A stretch of DNA of 12,786 bases from Nitrososphaerota archaeon (GTDB taxonomy: Archaea; Thermoproteota; Nitrososphaeria; Nitrososphaerales; Nitrosopumilaceae), in assembly GCA_016200035.1 (NCBI GenBank), contig JACQFM010000183.1, forward strand, positions 1 through 12,786, in the 5' to 3' direction. The notes under the pieces were generated by a model. The model did no database searches, was not told the DNA's origin, and worked only from the letters and a program-made list of their open reading frames with translations. A program made the translations under genes and the position numbers. Numbering within the stretch: the first letter of the stretch is position 1; each line of letters begins with the position of its first letter. Positions 1 to 6,994 of the stretch are shown piece after piece.

Positions 1-446
1 AGTCTCACTGCATTTTTGGGAAGCTCGAAGGTTTCTCCATGCCAGTGAAAAACTGTTGCCGGACTTTTTATTCCTGAAAAAAGGGTAGACTTTGATGTAT
101 TGTCAAAATGTATATCGTGATAAATTCCAATTTCTTTAACCTCACCTTTGTAGACCTTGGCTCCAAATGACTTTGCGATAAGTTGAGATCCTAAGCAGAT
201 TCCAAGAACTGGAGTTTCTTTACTTATTGCATGTCTTATTAGATTCATCTCTTCTTTTAGGTATGCTAAGTCATCATTTGCGCTTTCAGTAGCACCCAAG
301 ATTATGAGTGCAGAATGATCAAGTGTAGGAATTTTTTCGGTCTTGGCATAAACGATCTGTGTTTTGAAGCCATCTTCTTCTAAAAGTTGCCCCAAAAAGG
401 CAGGGCCTTCAATCCTGGAATTCTGAAGAATTAGAACGTCAGACAT
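1..446 (-). CDS. Class-I glutamine amidotransferase, C-terminus cut by window edge
   Basis: This gene reads leftward from ATG at 446, and 148 codons are visible before the window ends. The protein starts MSDVLILQNS and has the class-I amidotransferase nucleophile elbow GICLGSQ with Cys84, then a KVYKGEVKEIG stretch and an HWHGETFELP motif (residues 134-143), both typical of this family. Such domains release ammonia from glutamine for a partner synthase. The catalytic His-Glu pair should lie in the missing C-terminal part. GICLGSQ followed by HWHGETF fits the broad GMP-synthase-like amidotransferase group (COG0518) better than a true GuaA subunit, where GxCLGHQ is usual, so I give no symbol. 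It is divergent from the Toprim gene across 36 bases. The family is confident; the substrate is unknown. Confidence 0.85.
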   Translation of the reverse strand, partial: MSDVLILQNSRIEGPAFLGQLLEEDGFKTQIVYAKTEKIPTLDHSALIILGATESANDDLAYLKEEMNLIRHAISKETPVLGICLGSQLIAKSFGAKVYKGEVKEIGIYHDIHFDNTSKSTLFSGIKSPATVFHWHGETFELPKNAVR

Positions 447-482
447 ACTTGATAGGTTTTCAAAAACGGATTAATATTTCAA

Positions 483-896
483 ATGCTAATTGATGCCGTG
501 AGGATTTCAGAGCCTGAAATAGAAGAACTTCAAAAATTCATAACGTCATTAAATTCAAAAAAAGATAGTATAGTTGTAGTTGAAGGAAAACGTGATTCTG
601 AGGCTCTTAAAAGACTTGGCTTTTCTGGTAAGATCTGTGAGTTCTATAGGTTCAAGGGCTTGGCAAATTTTTCGGACGCGATGGATTCATACAAGCGACT
701 CATAGTTCTACTAGATCTTGATAGAAAGGGAAGATATCTTACAAGCAAGATAATATCTAACCTTGAGCACAGAATCAAAATAGATCTCTCCTACAAGAAG
801 AAACTTGGTTTTATAACCAAAGGGAAAATAAGACACATTGAGGATCTCTCGGAATATTGTGAACTGGATGAAGATAGGTTTGCGAAGAGATCCTAA
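483..896 (+). CDS. Small stand-alone Toprim-domain protein (UPF0292-like)
   Basis: This is a 137-residue protein whose centre is a minimal Toprim fold. The acidic glutamate is in VVVEGKRD (Glu34), and the DxD pair is in IVLLDLDRKG (Asp78 and Asp80). These residues bind Mg2+ in primases, topoisomerases, OLD nucleases and RNase M5. No other catalytic domain is present, and a basic tail (about 100-137, KKK and RH clusters) could contact nucleic acid. Its size and order match archaeal small Toprim proteins of the UPF0292 group, whose function I do not know. It sits 64 bases upstream of dnaG, itself a Toprim protein, but dnaG appears to have its own promoter. The ATG at 483 has no convincing Shine-Dalgarno sequence, so the message may be leaderless. 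Confidence 0.85.
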   Translation: MLIDAVRISEPEIEELQKFITSLNSKKDSIVVVEGKRDSEALKRLGFSGKICEFYRFKGLANFSDAMDSYKRLIVLLDLDRKGRYLTSKIISNLEHRIKIDLSYKKKLGFITKGKIRHIEDLSEYCELDEDRFAKRS

Positions 897-902
897 CCAC
901 AA

Positions 903-952
903 GCACTTATATCCGCGTACTTTGAAAATTAGATTGATCTAAAATTAAGAGG
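903..952 (+). promoter_or_regulatory. dnaG promoter (TATA box) and ribosome binding site
   Basis: A TATA-like CTTATATCC lies at 906-914, just after the stop of the Toprim gene. Archaeal initiation about 25 bases downstream would start the transcript near 936. A purine-rich AAGAGG at 947-952 then sits 8 bases before the TTG at 961, which supports that TTG as the dnaG start. This suggests dnaG-ribK can be transcribed independently of the Toprim gene. It was read by eye and has not been tested. Confidence 0.55.
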
Positions 953-960
953 ATTATGAA

Positions 961-2106
961 TTGCCAGCTACAGGAATTGTCAAGTATCACGTTAAGCTCA
1001 GCTTTGACGTCGATGGATTGGTTGAGAAGGCCGACATAATAGGTGCAATTTTTGGCCAAACAGAGGGACTGTTGGGGCCAGAGATGAACCTAAACGAACT
1101 ACAGAAAGTATCGAAGGTCGGCAGGATAGAGGTAAACACTACTGCTACGTCTAGCCAAACAAAAGGAGATGCTCTTTTGCCCATGAGCACGGATATCACC
1201 ACAGCTGCACTAATAGCAGCGGCAATAGAGAGTATTGACAAGGTTGGACCATTTCAGGCTCACTTCAAATTAGAGGCAATAGATGACATTAGATCTGCAA
1301 AAAAAAAGGAAATAGTTGATAGAGCAAAGGAAATTGTTCAGAAATGGTCAACAAAAACAATCAGTGAAGGGGAGGAGATGCTAAAACATGTGGCAGATAG
1401 TGGTTCTGCAGGAAAGCTAACTACATTTGGAAAGGAAAAACTTGCATGTGGTTCTGGTGTCTTTGATTCTCCATGGATAATACTTGTCGAAGGAAGAGCG
1501 GATGTCATAAACCTGCTAAGAGCAGGATTTGATAATGCACTTGCAATAGAAGGAGCGAGAATAGACGAATCCATAAAAGCTCTGTGTAATTCAAAATCAA
1601 AAGTCGTTGCATTTTTGGATGGAGATAGAGCAGGGGGCTTCATACTAAAAGAACTAAAAGCCATGGTCAACATTGATGTGGTTCATAGGGCTCCAGAAGG
1701 AATGGAAGTAGAAGAACTGACTCCAATGCAGATTGTGGAGATATTAAATGAAACGGCAGAGGATATGAAAAAGGAGACTGCAAAACCAAAGCTGGTAAAC
1801 CCAAGCGATGAGCCATTTGCAAATGTAGCAAAGAAAGTATATCCAGATCTGAACGAGTCACTTGAGGCAGTAGCGCTAGACGAAGGTCTTAACGAGCTGT
1901 TCAAGGTACCAGTAAGTGAGGTTGTAGGAAAGATTGCATCTGGAGCCGGCATAAAATACCTCGTACTAGATGGTATCATAACACAGAGGTTGATTGATGC
2001 TGCAAAGCAAGCAGGGGTGGAATGCATCATCGGCCACAGGATGGCTAACCTAAAGAGCACAGACGGCTTGGCTCTCAAAACCTTTACAGAGCTCGGCGTA
2101 GCCTAG
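961..2106 (+). CDS. dnaG: Archaeal DnaG-type primase
   Basis: This is a 381-residue bacterial-style primase as found in archaea. The N-terminal domain (about 1-165) includes the conserved stretch IIGAIFGQTEGLLG. A Toprim domain follows, with its glutamate in ILVEGRADV (Glu177) and the metal-binding pair in FLDGDRAGG (Asp220 and Asp222). A C-terminal domain (about 270-381) begins after a charged linker. Archaeal DnaG makes RNA primers in vitro and is also found with the RNA exosome, where it helps bind A-rich RNA; which role dominates here cannot be told. The bacterial zinc-binding and helicase-interaction domains are absent, as expected in archaea. The start is TTG, chosen because AAGAGG lies 8 bases upstream; the ATG at 956 is out of frame. 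ribK follows after 8 bases, so the two are probably cotranscribed. Confidence 0.95.
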   Translation: MPATGIVKYHVKLSFDVDGLVEKADIIGAIFGQTEGLLGPEMNLNELQKVSKVGRIEVNTTATSSQTKGDALLPMSTDITTAALIAAAIESIDKVGPFQAHFKLEAIDDIRSAKKKEIVDRAKEIVQKWSTKTISEGEEMLKHVADSGSAGKLTTFGKEKLACGSGVFDSPWIILVEGRADVINLLRAGFDNALAIEGARIDESIKALCNSKSKVVAFLDGDRAGGFILKELKAMVNIDVVHRAPEGMEVEELTPMQIVEILNETAEDMKKETAKPKLVNPSDEPFANVAKKVYPDLNESLEAVALDEGLNELFKVPVSEVVGKIASGAGIKYLVLDGIITQRLIDAAKQAGVECIIGHRMANLKSTDGLALKTFTELGVA

Positions 2107-2114
2107 ACTCTTTA

Positions 2115-2801
2115 ATGCCAGATCTGAAAGTTCAGCATGTTCTAACGCTTGCAGAGCTTTTATCCAAAGGAGCTCGTCATAACTTTGTACCAGTAACAAC
2201 AACTTCTCTTGGCAAGAGCATACGGAAATCCCAGCAAGCAGCATCAAAACATCTCTTAGAGCTGGAGCGCGATGGATATATTGAACGGATAAGAAGTGGC
2301 AAAAAATTTTCAGTAAGAATCACTGCAAAAGGCCACACGGAGATGGCAAGAATATCTTCCATCTTAAAATCAAGTTTAGAATCATCTCCATCATATCTGG
2401 AACTGAAGGGAAATATAATATCTGGAATGGGTGAGGGTGCATATTACATGTCTATGAAAGGATACACAAAACAGTTCAAAGAAAAACTTGGTTATGTTCC
2501 GTTTCCTGGCACTCTTAATGTTAAAATAAAAGACAAAGAGTTCAGTGAGGCCAGACGTAGCCTTGATACATATGATGGGATAATGATAAATGGTTTTTCT
2601 GATGGCAAGCGGACATACGGGTGGGTAAAGTGTTATCCAGGAAAAATTAACAATTCTGTTGATGGGGCATTGATAACTCTAGAAAGGACCCATTATGATG
2701 ATTCAATAATAGAATTAATTTCTCACACAAACATCAAGAAAGCTGCTAAATTATCAAATGGGTCGCAGATTTCTGTTAAAGTGCCTATTAAATCAAAATG
2801 A
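2115..2801 (+). CDS. ribK: Winged-helix / CTP-dependent riboflavin kinase (RbkR type)
   Basis: This protein of 228 residues has two parts. Residues about 8-88 form a winged helix-turn-helix: SIRKSQQAASKHLLELERDG is the recognition region and the wing ends in RITAKGHTEM. Residues about 95-228 are the archaeal DUF120 kinase, with the glycine-rich GMGEGAYYMSM (104-114) and the PFPGTLNVKI motif (129-138), whose Thr and Asn bind metal and nucleotide in the family. DUF120 enzymes convert riboflavin to FMN using CTP (EC 2.7.1.161). Proteins with this layout (RbkR) are described in archaea as both the kinase and the transcriptional regulator of riboflavin genes, so dual function is likely by analogy. 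It lies 8 bases after dnaG and faces the FAD synthase gene that performs the next step. Confidence 0.93.
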   Translation: MPDLKVQHVLTLAELLSKGARHNFVPVTTTSLGKSIRKSQQAASKHLLELERDGYIERIRSGKKFSVRITAKGHTEMARISSILKSSLESSPSYLELKGNIISGMGEGAYYMSMKGYTKQFKEKLGYVPFPGTLNVKIKDKEFSEARRSLDTYDGIMINGFSDGKRTYGWVKCYPGKINNSVDGALITLERTHYDDSIIELISHTNIKKAAKLSNGSQISVKVPIKSK

Positions 2802-2850
2802 TGGGAACCTAAACCCAAACTAATTATTTGCGAAGGACGTACTGTAAGTC

Positions 2851-3024
2851 ATGGTTGTGATATGGATTGGAATTGGAATCGGAGTTCTAATTGCTGCAGC
2901 TCTCATATACAAGATAATAAAAACCTCAAAAAATGAATACATCTCGCTTCGATGTAAAAGATGTGGATTTAAAACTAATGGATTAAAATGTCCAATATGT
3001 GAAACCGAAAAAACTTTGAGATAA
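2851..3024 (+). CDS. Small membrane-anchored zinc-ribbon protein
   Basis: This is a 57-residue reading frame from ATG at 2851 to TAA at 3022-3024. The N-terminus (about residues 2-23, Ile, Val, Leu and Gly rich) is one predicted membrane helix, followed by a basic KIIKTSK patch that suggests the rest faces the cytoplasm. The C-terminus carries two CxxC knuckles, LRCKRCGF (Cys35 and Cys38) and LKCPICE (Cys47 and Cys50), only 8 residues apart, forming a compact zinc ribbon. An AT-rich TAATTATTT at 2821-2829 lies about 25 bases before the ATG and could be the TATA box of a leaderless message. I do not recognise a named family. Similar one-helix zinc-ribbon proteins occur widely in archaea, and no function can be assigned. 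The opposite-strand frame here lacks any motif. Confidence 0.7.
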   Translation: MVVIWIGIGIGVLIAAALIYKIIKTSKNEYISLRCKRCGFKTNGLKCPICETEKTLR

Positions 3025-3050
3025 TCTAATAACATATCATCTTACGCCAT

Positions 3051-3056
3051 AAAAAA
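3051..3056 (-). terminator. T6 tract after the ribL gene
   Basis: On the minus strand a run of six T residues begins 5 bases after the ribL stop codon. Archaeal RNA polymerase commonly terminates at short oligo-T tracts without a hairpin, and none is seen here. It would separate the minus-strand dph5-ribL unit from the convergent plus-strand zinc-ribbon gene. Confidence 0.4.
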
Positions 3057-3061
3057 TTCCA

Positions 3062-3679
3062 TCAAAGTCTGTAAATCGATTCTCCGTACTCGCTTTCGAT
3101 TTTTGAGCTTTTGATATCTGGTATGGGTGACTGAAGTCTTGCAATGCTTACATTGAGATTGATCTTTTTGCATCCGTCTGTGATGAATTTTTCTTGGTGA
3201 ACTTGGTCATAACCAAGAGCAATGATGTCTGGTCTTACAGCTTCAACTGTCTTGAAAATATCATCTTCGTGTCCGACAACAGCATAGTCAACCATGGAAA
3301 GAGAGCCCACCAGATCACGCCTCAGATGCATGTTGTGTAGTGGTACTCGACTCTTCATCTTCTGGGCAGTCTTATCGGTCGCTACTACAACAACAAGTAC
3401 GTTACCAAGTGCTTTTGCCGCTTTTAACGTGTGCAGGTGACCGGGATGTATTATGTCAAAAACACCTCCGGCAAGTACAACCCTCAAAGACGATCTTCCA
3501 ATATCTGTGAGTGTCTTTTTGTCAGACTCGGCAATTCCATTTTTTGCAAGTAATTCTATCTTTGTAACAAGATGTTCAGCACTTACTGGAAGTTTTTTTC
3601 TAAGTATGGACACTGGGTCTTCCTTTGAAAGGGACGAGACATACAACGCAGATATTATCTCTCGGTCAAGAGCATCCAA
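3062..3679 (-). CDS. ribL: FAD synthase (RibL-type) with N-terminal winged-helix extension
   Basis: The cytidylyltransferase-fold domain (about 66-205) shows GGVFDIIHPGHLHTL, with the nucleotide-binding HxGH at residues 78-81, and a KSSKI motif at 190-194 that stands where this superfamily places its second phosphate-binding motif. Archaeal RibL adenylylates FMN to FAD (EC 2.7.7.2). The known stand-alone enzyme is about 150 residues; this one is 205 because of an N-terminal segment of about 65 residues ending in KKTLTDIGRSSL, which reads like the final helix and wing of a winged helix. Partnership with RibK, encoded convergently nearby, supports the FAD role. A related glycerol-3-phosphate cytidylyltransferase activity cannot be excluded. 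The start is TTG at 3679, the first codon after an in-frame TAG, with AGTGAT a few bases upstream. The gene follows dph5 after 47 bases. Confidence 0.82.
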   Translation of the reverse strand: MDALDREIISALYVSSLSKEDPVSILRKKLPVSAEHLVTKIELLAKNGIAESDKKTLTDIGRSSLRVVLAGGVFDIIHPGHLHTLKAAKALGNVLVVVVATDKTAQKMKSRVPLHNMHLRRDLVGSLSMVDYAVVGHEDDIFKTVEAVRPDIIALGYDQVHQEKFITDGCKKINLNVSIARLQSPIPDIKSSKIESEYGESIYRL

Positions 3680-3726
3680 CTATATCACTAAAACAAGTTT
3701 TCTACTCTTTATTTCATCTATAAACT

Positions 3727-4764
3727 CTATGTCCAAGGGTCCAGCCCTCTTGAGAGCCTGAGTGCATCTATCAACCCTTCTGCGTATCCTATGCTTAGCA
3801 CTGCCAGCTCAGATTTTCCTTGACTGTGAAACTTTTCAGCATCATCAAGATAAAGGCCAGCATTTTCTAAAACAGGCTGTATACTTTTGTCTTCTTTAAA
3901 GTAGCCAGTCACCTCTTCAAGCGCTTTTCTTGCTTTAGGAATATACTTTTGGAGCATTTGATCTGAAACTTTTTGAATTCGAGAAGAATTATCAAACGGT
4001 TCATCTAGACATTTTGCCAAAATCTTTAGTGCGTTAGATTCTGTAAAATGCATTCTTCCAGGTATTATTATGGTGTGGGGGGGTCTTCCAAACTCTAATT
4101 TTTTCAAGCTTGATAATTTTCCTGTTATTATATTTTGACTGTTCATTCCTATTCTAGAGCCAACTATTGCAAATGTAGATTCGTCTACCACACTTTGTTT
4201 TTGTTCACTTTCTGTGAGAATTAGATTTGTAAAGGCATCTCTTGGATCTAAGAAGAAATTGGCATCACTGTTATACTCTAAAATTATAACTGTATGATTT
4301 CCAGTTATCAAATTCTCATAAAGAGTCTGATAAACACTAGTAGCAGATTGTTTGTCTTGCATCATTGTTACGGGTCTGCCAATTTTATAATAATGCAATC
4401 CGCATTCGCCTATAAGAGATGGAATGGCAGAGGCCGCATGGATCGCCTTAGTTTTTATCTTCTCTGAAATTGCTCTGACTCGTAGCTCAATGTGAGTAGT
4501 TGCTATGAATGGATCTCCATATGAGAGAAGTGCCACCTTTCTATTCTTGGCTTCATTTAGGATCGCTTTTCCATCCTCCACCATCCATCTTGAGGCTGTC
4601 TTTAACTCGCCTCTGACCATCTTTCTTATCTTTGTTAATTGCGATCTTGTAATCGGACTTGTGAAAACTTCAAGAAAAACAATGTCTGCATTCTTGAGAA
4701 CCTTTATGGTATCTGCTCCTAATCCGTCGGCTCCGGAAATTCCAAGCCCAATAAACCACAGCAT
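3727..4764 (-). CDS. dph5: Diphthine synthase fused to a DUF357-like domain
   Basis: Residues 1 to about 258 are a SAM-dependent tetrapyrrole-methylase-fold enzyme of the diphthine synthase type. It starts MLWFIGLGISGADGLG, continues with SYGDPFIATTH (81-91), and ends with GRPPHTIIIPGRMHF (226-240). Dph5 methylates the modified histidine of translation factor EF-2 on the way to diphthamide (EC 2.1.1.98 in the archaeal scheme). The usual length is about 260 residues. This protein has 345, with an extra helical C-terminal domain (about 262-345) whose features, YIPKARKALEEV, then YLDDAEKFHSQGK and SIGYAEGLIDALRLSRG, resemble archaeal DUF357. The reading frame is continuous, so this is a true fusion. 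The start is ATG at 4764 with no clear ribosome binding site. ribL follows 47 bases downstream and may be cotranscribed. Confidence 0.9.
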   Translation of the reverse strand: MLWFIGLGISGADGLGADTIKVLKNADIVFLEVFTSPITRSQLTKIRKMVRGELKTASRWMVEDGKAILNEAKNRKVALLSYGDPFIATTHIELRVRAISEKIKTKAIHAASAIPSLIGECGLHYYKIGRPVTMMQDKQSATSVYQTLYENLITGNHTVIILEYNSDANFFLDPRDAFTNLILTESEQKQSVVDESTFAIVGSRIGMNSQNIITGKLSSLKKLEFGRPPHTIIIPGRMHFTESNALKILAKCLDEPFDNSSRIQKVSDQMLQKYIPKARKALEEVTGYFKEDKSIQPVLENAGLYLDDAEKFHSQGKSELAVLSIGYAEGLIDALRLSRGLDPWT

Positions 4765-4855
4765 GATTGGGTTTTAGGATTTGGTTATTTTGAGCTTGCG
4801 AGACAGATACAAAGATGAAATTTTCTAAATATGACAGATGAAAAACTCTTGAAAA

Positions 4856-5980
4856 TTATTTTGATTTTCCATGGAGTCGTTTTAGATGGTAAAGCATGCG
4901 CTTGAATACTTCGATACTTCGCAAGTACTCATCCACAGAGACTCGTTCATCTATTGTATGTGATGCATGAGGATCACCTGGACCATATGTAACAACAGGA
5001 ATGTTCAACGCATTTCCAATAATGTTCATGTCACCAGTTCCTGTCTTTCTAATCAGCTGAGGTCCCTTTTTTTCTATATCTAATACTCCAAGAGTTAAAG
5101 CTCGTACAAGCGGAGAATTATGAGGAGCCTCAAATGGTTCGGTTTCATCTAACACTGAATAAAATGCATTGACTCCTTGCTTTTTTGCTACCTCCTGTAC
5201 AGTAGCAGCTATCTTATCACCTACTGTCTTGCAGTTCATATTGACAGGAATCCTAATGTCCATTACCGCATCGCATTCTATGGCCGTTACATTGTGACTT
5301 GTACCACCTTTTATCTCAGTGAGAGTTGCAGTTAGCATCATTCCCTTTGGTTTGTTTGATTGATTTGCCTCAAGTGAATTTTTCAACTCGTTAATGAACA
5401 CATACGATTCATCGATTGCATTTTTTGCAAGCCAAGGCGCACTGGCATGTGCACTATTTCCCACGTTTACTTTGAGGTTAATTGCTATTCTGCCCTTGTA
5501 TGCTATAGTGATATTTCTTATTCCACTTGGCTCTCCAAAAATTGCGTAATCGATGTCAAGCTTTTGCTTTACCAGACTCTTGATTCCAGTTGCATTTCCT
5601 TCCTCATCTACAACTGCCGCAAATACTACGGTCCCGCTGTGGTTATGCATCGAAGCCGTTGCAAGCAGCATGGCCATGAGTGGGGCCTTGGCATCAGAAG
5701 CCCCTCGGCCGTAAAGATATCCATCGTCGTTTCTAACCTTAATCTTTCCCGGAACCGTATCCATGTGGCCACACAAAAGAATTTTGGGTGAGCCTTCCCC
5801 TTTTGTTGCAATTAAATTTCCAACCTCGTCGATATGTATATTTTCAAATCCCAAATCATCACATTTGTCAGACAAAAATTCTGCAAGAGGTCGTTCAGAT
5901 AACGAAGGTGTGTAGAGTCTCAGTGTTTTCTCTAACATCTTTATTGAAAACCTTGGTGTTACTGTAATTGAAGAGTCCAA
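4856..5980 (-). CDS. lysK: [LysW]-lysine / ornithine hydrolase
   Basis: This 374-residue M20-family metallopeptidase-like amidohydrolase performs the last step of the carrier pathway, cutting the isopeptide bond to free lysine (or ornithine) and regenerate LysW (EC 3.5.1.130 for lysine). Metal-site motifs are in order: CGHMDTVPG (His72, Asp74), GRGASDAKAP (Asp96), VVDEEGNATG (Glu126 and Glu127), IFGEPSG (Glu150) and, near the C-terminus, HASHTIDE (His341). The dimerisation domain lies between about 165 and 280. The start taken is TTG at 5980, 3 bases after the lysX stop; an in-frame ATG at 5938 (residue 15) is an alternative, but the closer TTG fits translational coupling. It is the last gene of the lysine cluster. 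Beyond its stop are 91 bases leading to dph5, with only a short T5 tract as a possible terminator. Confidence 0.93.
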   Translation of the reverse strand: MDSSITVTPRFSIKMLEKTLRLYTPSLSERPLAEFLSDKCDDLGFENIHIDEVGNLIATKGEGSPKILLCGHMDTVPGKIKVRNDDGYLYGRGASDAKAPLMAMLLATASMHNHSGTVVFAAVVDEEGNATGIKSLVKQKLDIDYAIFGEPSGIRNITIAYKGRIAINLKVNVGNSAHASAPWLAKNAIDESYVFINELKNSLEANQSNKPKGMMLTATLTEIKGGTSHNVTAIECDAVMDIRIPVNMNCKTVGDKIAATVQEVAKKQGVNAFYSVLDETEPFEAPHNSPLVRALTLGVLDIEKKGPQLIRKTGTGDMNIIGNALNIPVVTYGPGDPHASHTIDERVSVDEYLRSIEVFKRMLYHLKRLHGKSK

Positions 5981-5983
5981 TTC

Positions 5984-6832
5984 TTACTTTCTCGATTGTA
6001 ATGCGTAATCTATCATCAATGCTGGAATATCTACACCAGTAACTCTGACAGTATTTTTGTATTCTGTTGTGTTATTTACTTCATGTACAACTAGGCCTTT
6101 TTCCTTGCTCTCCATTAGATCTATACCCACTATCTGGCCTTGAACCGCATTCTTTGCTTTAATGCATATGTCTTCAAGATCTTTAGTTATCTTACACTCT
6201 TCTGCCCTTCCTCCAAGTGCCATATTGGTTTTCCACCTCTCCCCTCCAGAATACCTGTAGATTGCAGCAACTACCTTGTCTCCAACCATTATGGCTCTTA
6301 TGTCACGAGGTGGTCTGTTTACAAACTCCTCTAGGTAGTAAACTTGGTAAATTGGGTACATCCTTTCTCGACTTTCCATTATTCCCTCTGCTGAATCTCT
6401 ATCCTTTAGAAGTGCGATCATACGTCCCCAGCTACCAACAGTGGGCTTGAGCACCATGGGATATCCTGTAGCTTCCAGAGCTTCAAGTGCAGCTTCTTCG
6501 GAAAATGCAACTGTACTAAACGGAGTTGGAATTCCATGTTTTTGTAAAAGCATATGGGTGAAGAGCTTGTTTCCTGCAAAGACGCTCGTGTTAAGGCAGT
6601 TTATCACATTCGCTCCTTTTCCTTCAAGTGCTGCAGTTGAGTGAAGACTTCGGTAATAACTTACACACCTTTGGATGACTGTTTCAAATTTTTCCTTACC
6701 TCCGTCCAAATTTAGAAAGAGATTCTTACAATCCACCATCTCTACATTGATTCCCTTTTTTTTACCAGCATCGAAAAGGGCTTTTTCTTCCCACCGGATG
6801 GTGTCGTAAAGAATCGATATTCCGGAGCTCAC
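5984..6832 (-). CDS. lysX: LysW-2-aminoadipate (or glutamate) ligase, ATP-grasp
   Basis: This 282-residue RimK/LysX-type ATP-grasp ligase joins the amino group of 2-aminoadipate to the side-chain carboxyl of the last residue of LysW (EC 6.3.2.43). Visible motifs are the N-terminal ISILYDTIRWEEK, the adenine-site LKPTVGSWGRM (128-138), YYLEEFV (165-171), PPRDIRA (174-180), GIDLM (Asp238) and HEVNNTTEYKNT (Glu251 and Asn253, metal ligands), followed by VTGVDIP as in Thermus LysX. I cannot decide from these residues whether it prefers aminoadipate, glutamate or both. It starts with GTG at 6832, whose last bases form a 4-base GTGA overlap with the lysW stop, so translation is probably coupled to its carrier. 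Its normal target, a terminal Glu on LysW, is a Gln here, which bears on how this enzyme works. Confidence 0.93.
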   Translation of the reverse strand: MSSGISILYDTIRWEEKALFDAGKKKGINVEMVDCKNLFLNLDGGKEKFETVIQRCVSYYRSLHSTAALEGKGANVINCLNTSVFAGNKLFTHMLLQKHGIPTPFSTVAFSEEAALEALEATGYPMVLKPTVGSWGRMIALLKDRDSAEGIMESRERMYPIYQVYYLEEFVNRPPRDIRAIMVGDKVVAAIYRYSGGERWKTNMALGGRAEECKITKDLEDICIKAKNAVQGQIVGIDLMESKEKGLVVHEVNNTTEYKNTVRVTGVDIPALMIDYALQSRK

Positions 6833-6993
6833 TGGCCCCAGTCCTCACCAACAGTTTGTGCTGGCTTTAACTCAAAGTCTTTAGATCCTTTCACCAGTTC
6901 GAAGCTAGCTCCACAATCAGGACAGGTAACTATCTCCCCTTCCATAGAATCCTTTGGCGCAGCGATATTCCCATCGCACTCTAAACACTTCAT
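6829..6993 (-). CDS. lysW: Amino-group carrier protein LysW with terminal Gln
   Basis: This is a 54-residue acidic carrier protein that is modified at its C-terminus and ferries lysine (and probably arginine) intermediates between LysX, LysZ, LysY, LysJ and LysK. A zinc knuckle is formed by KCLEC (Cys3 and Cys6) and TCPDC (Cys24 and Cys27). The C-terminal tail reads VGEDWGQ before TGA, whereas the family hallmark is EDWGE, where the terminal Glu side chain is the attachment point. The final codon is CAG at 6834-6832. ATG at 6993 lies 1 base after the stop of homocitrate synthase, and lysX overlaps the end by 4 bases, so the three are coupled. Identity is clear from the length, zinc knuckle, GEDWG tail and neighbours. 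The terminal residue is the only anomaly. Confidence 0.93.
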   Translation of the reverse strand: MKCLECDGNIAAPKDSMEGEIVTCPDCGASFELVKGSKDFELKPAQTVGEDWGQ

Positions 6994-6994
6994 C

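Noticed and set aside
1..446. Calling the left-edge gene GuaA (GMP synthase amidotransferase subunit)
   Set aside because: The nucleophile motif GICLGSQ and the HWHGETF segment suit the wider class-I amidotransferase group; the diagnostic C-terminal part is outside the window.
956..958. ATG just upstream of dnaG as the start codon
   Set aside because: It is out of frame with dnaG; the TTG at 961 is in frame and correctly spaced from AAGAGG.
2820..3035. 71-residue minus-strand ORF opposite the zinc-ribbon gene
   Set aside because: The plus-strand frame has a membrane helix and paired CxxC motifs, while the minus frame has no recognisable features and is explained as its shadow.
4831..4905. 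24-codon plus-strand ORF beginning ATGACAGATG in the gap between dph5 and lysK
   Set aside because: It is very short, runs into the lysK coding region on the other strand, and has no motif or convincing promoter.
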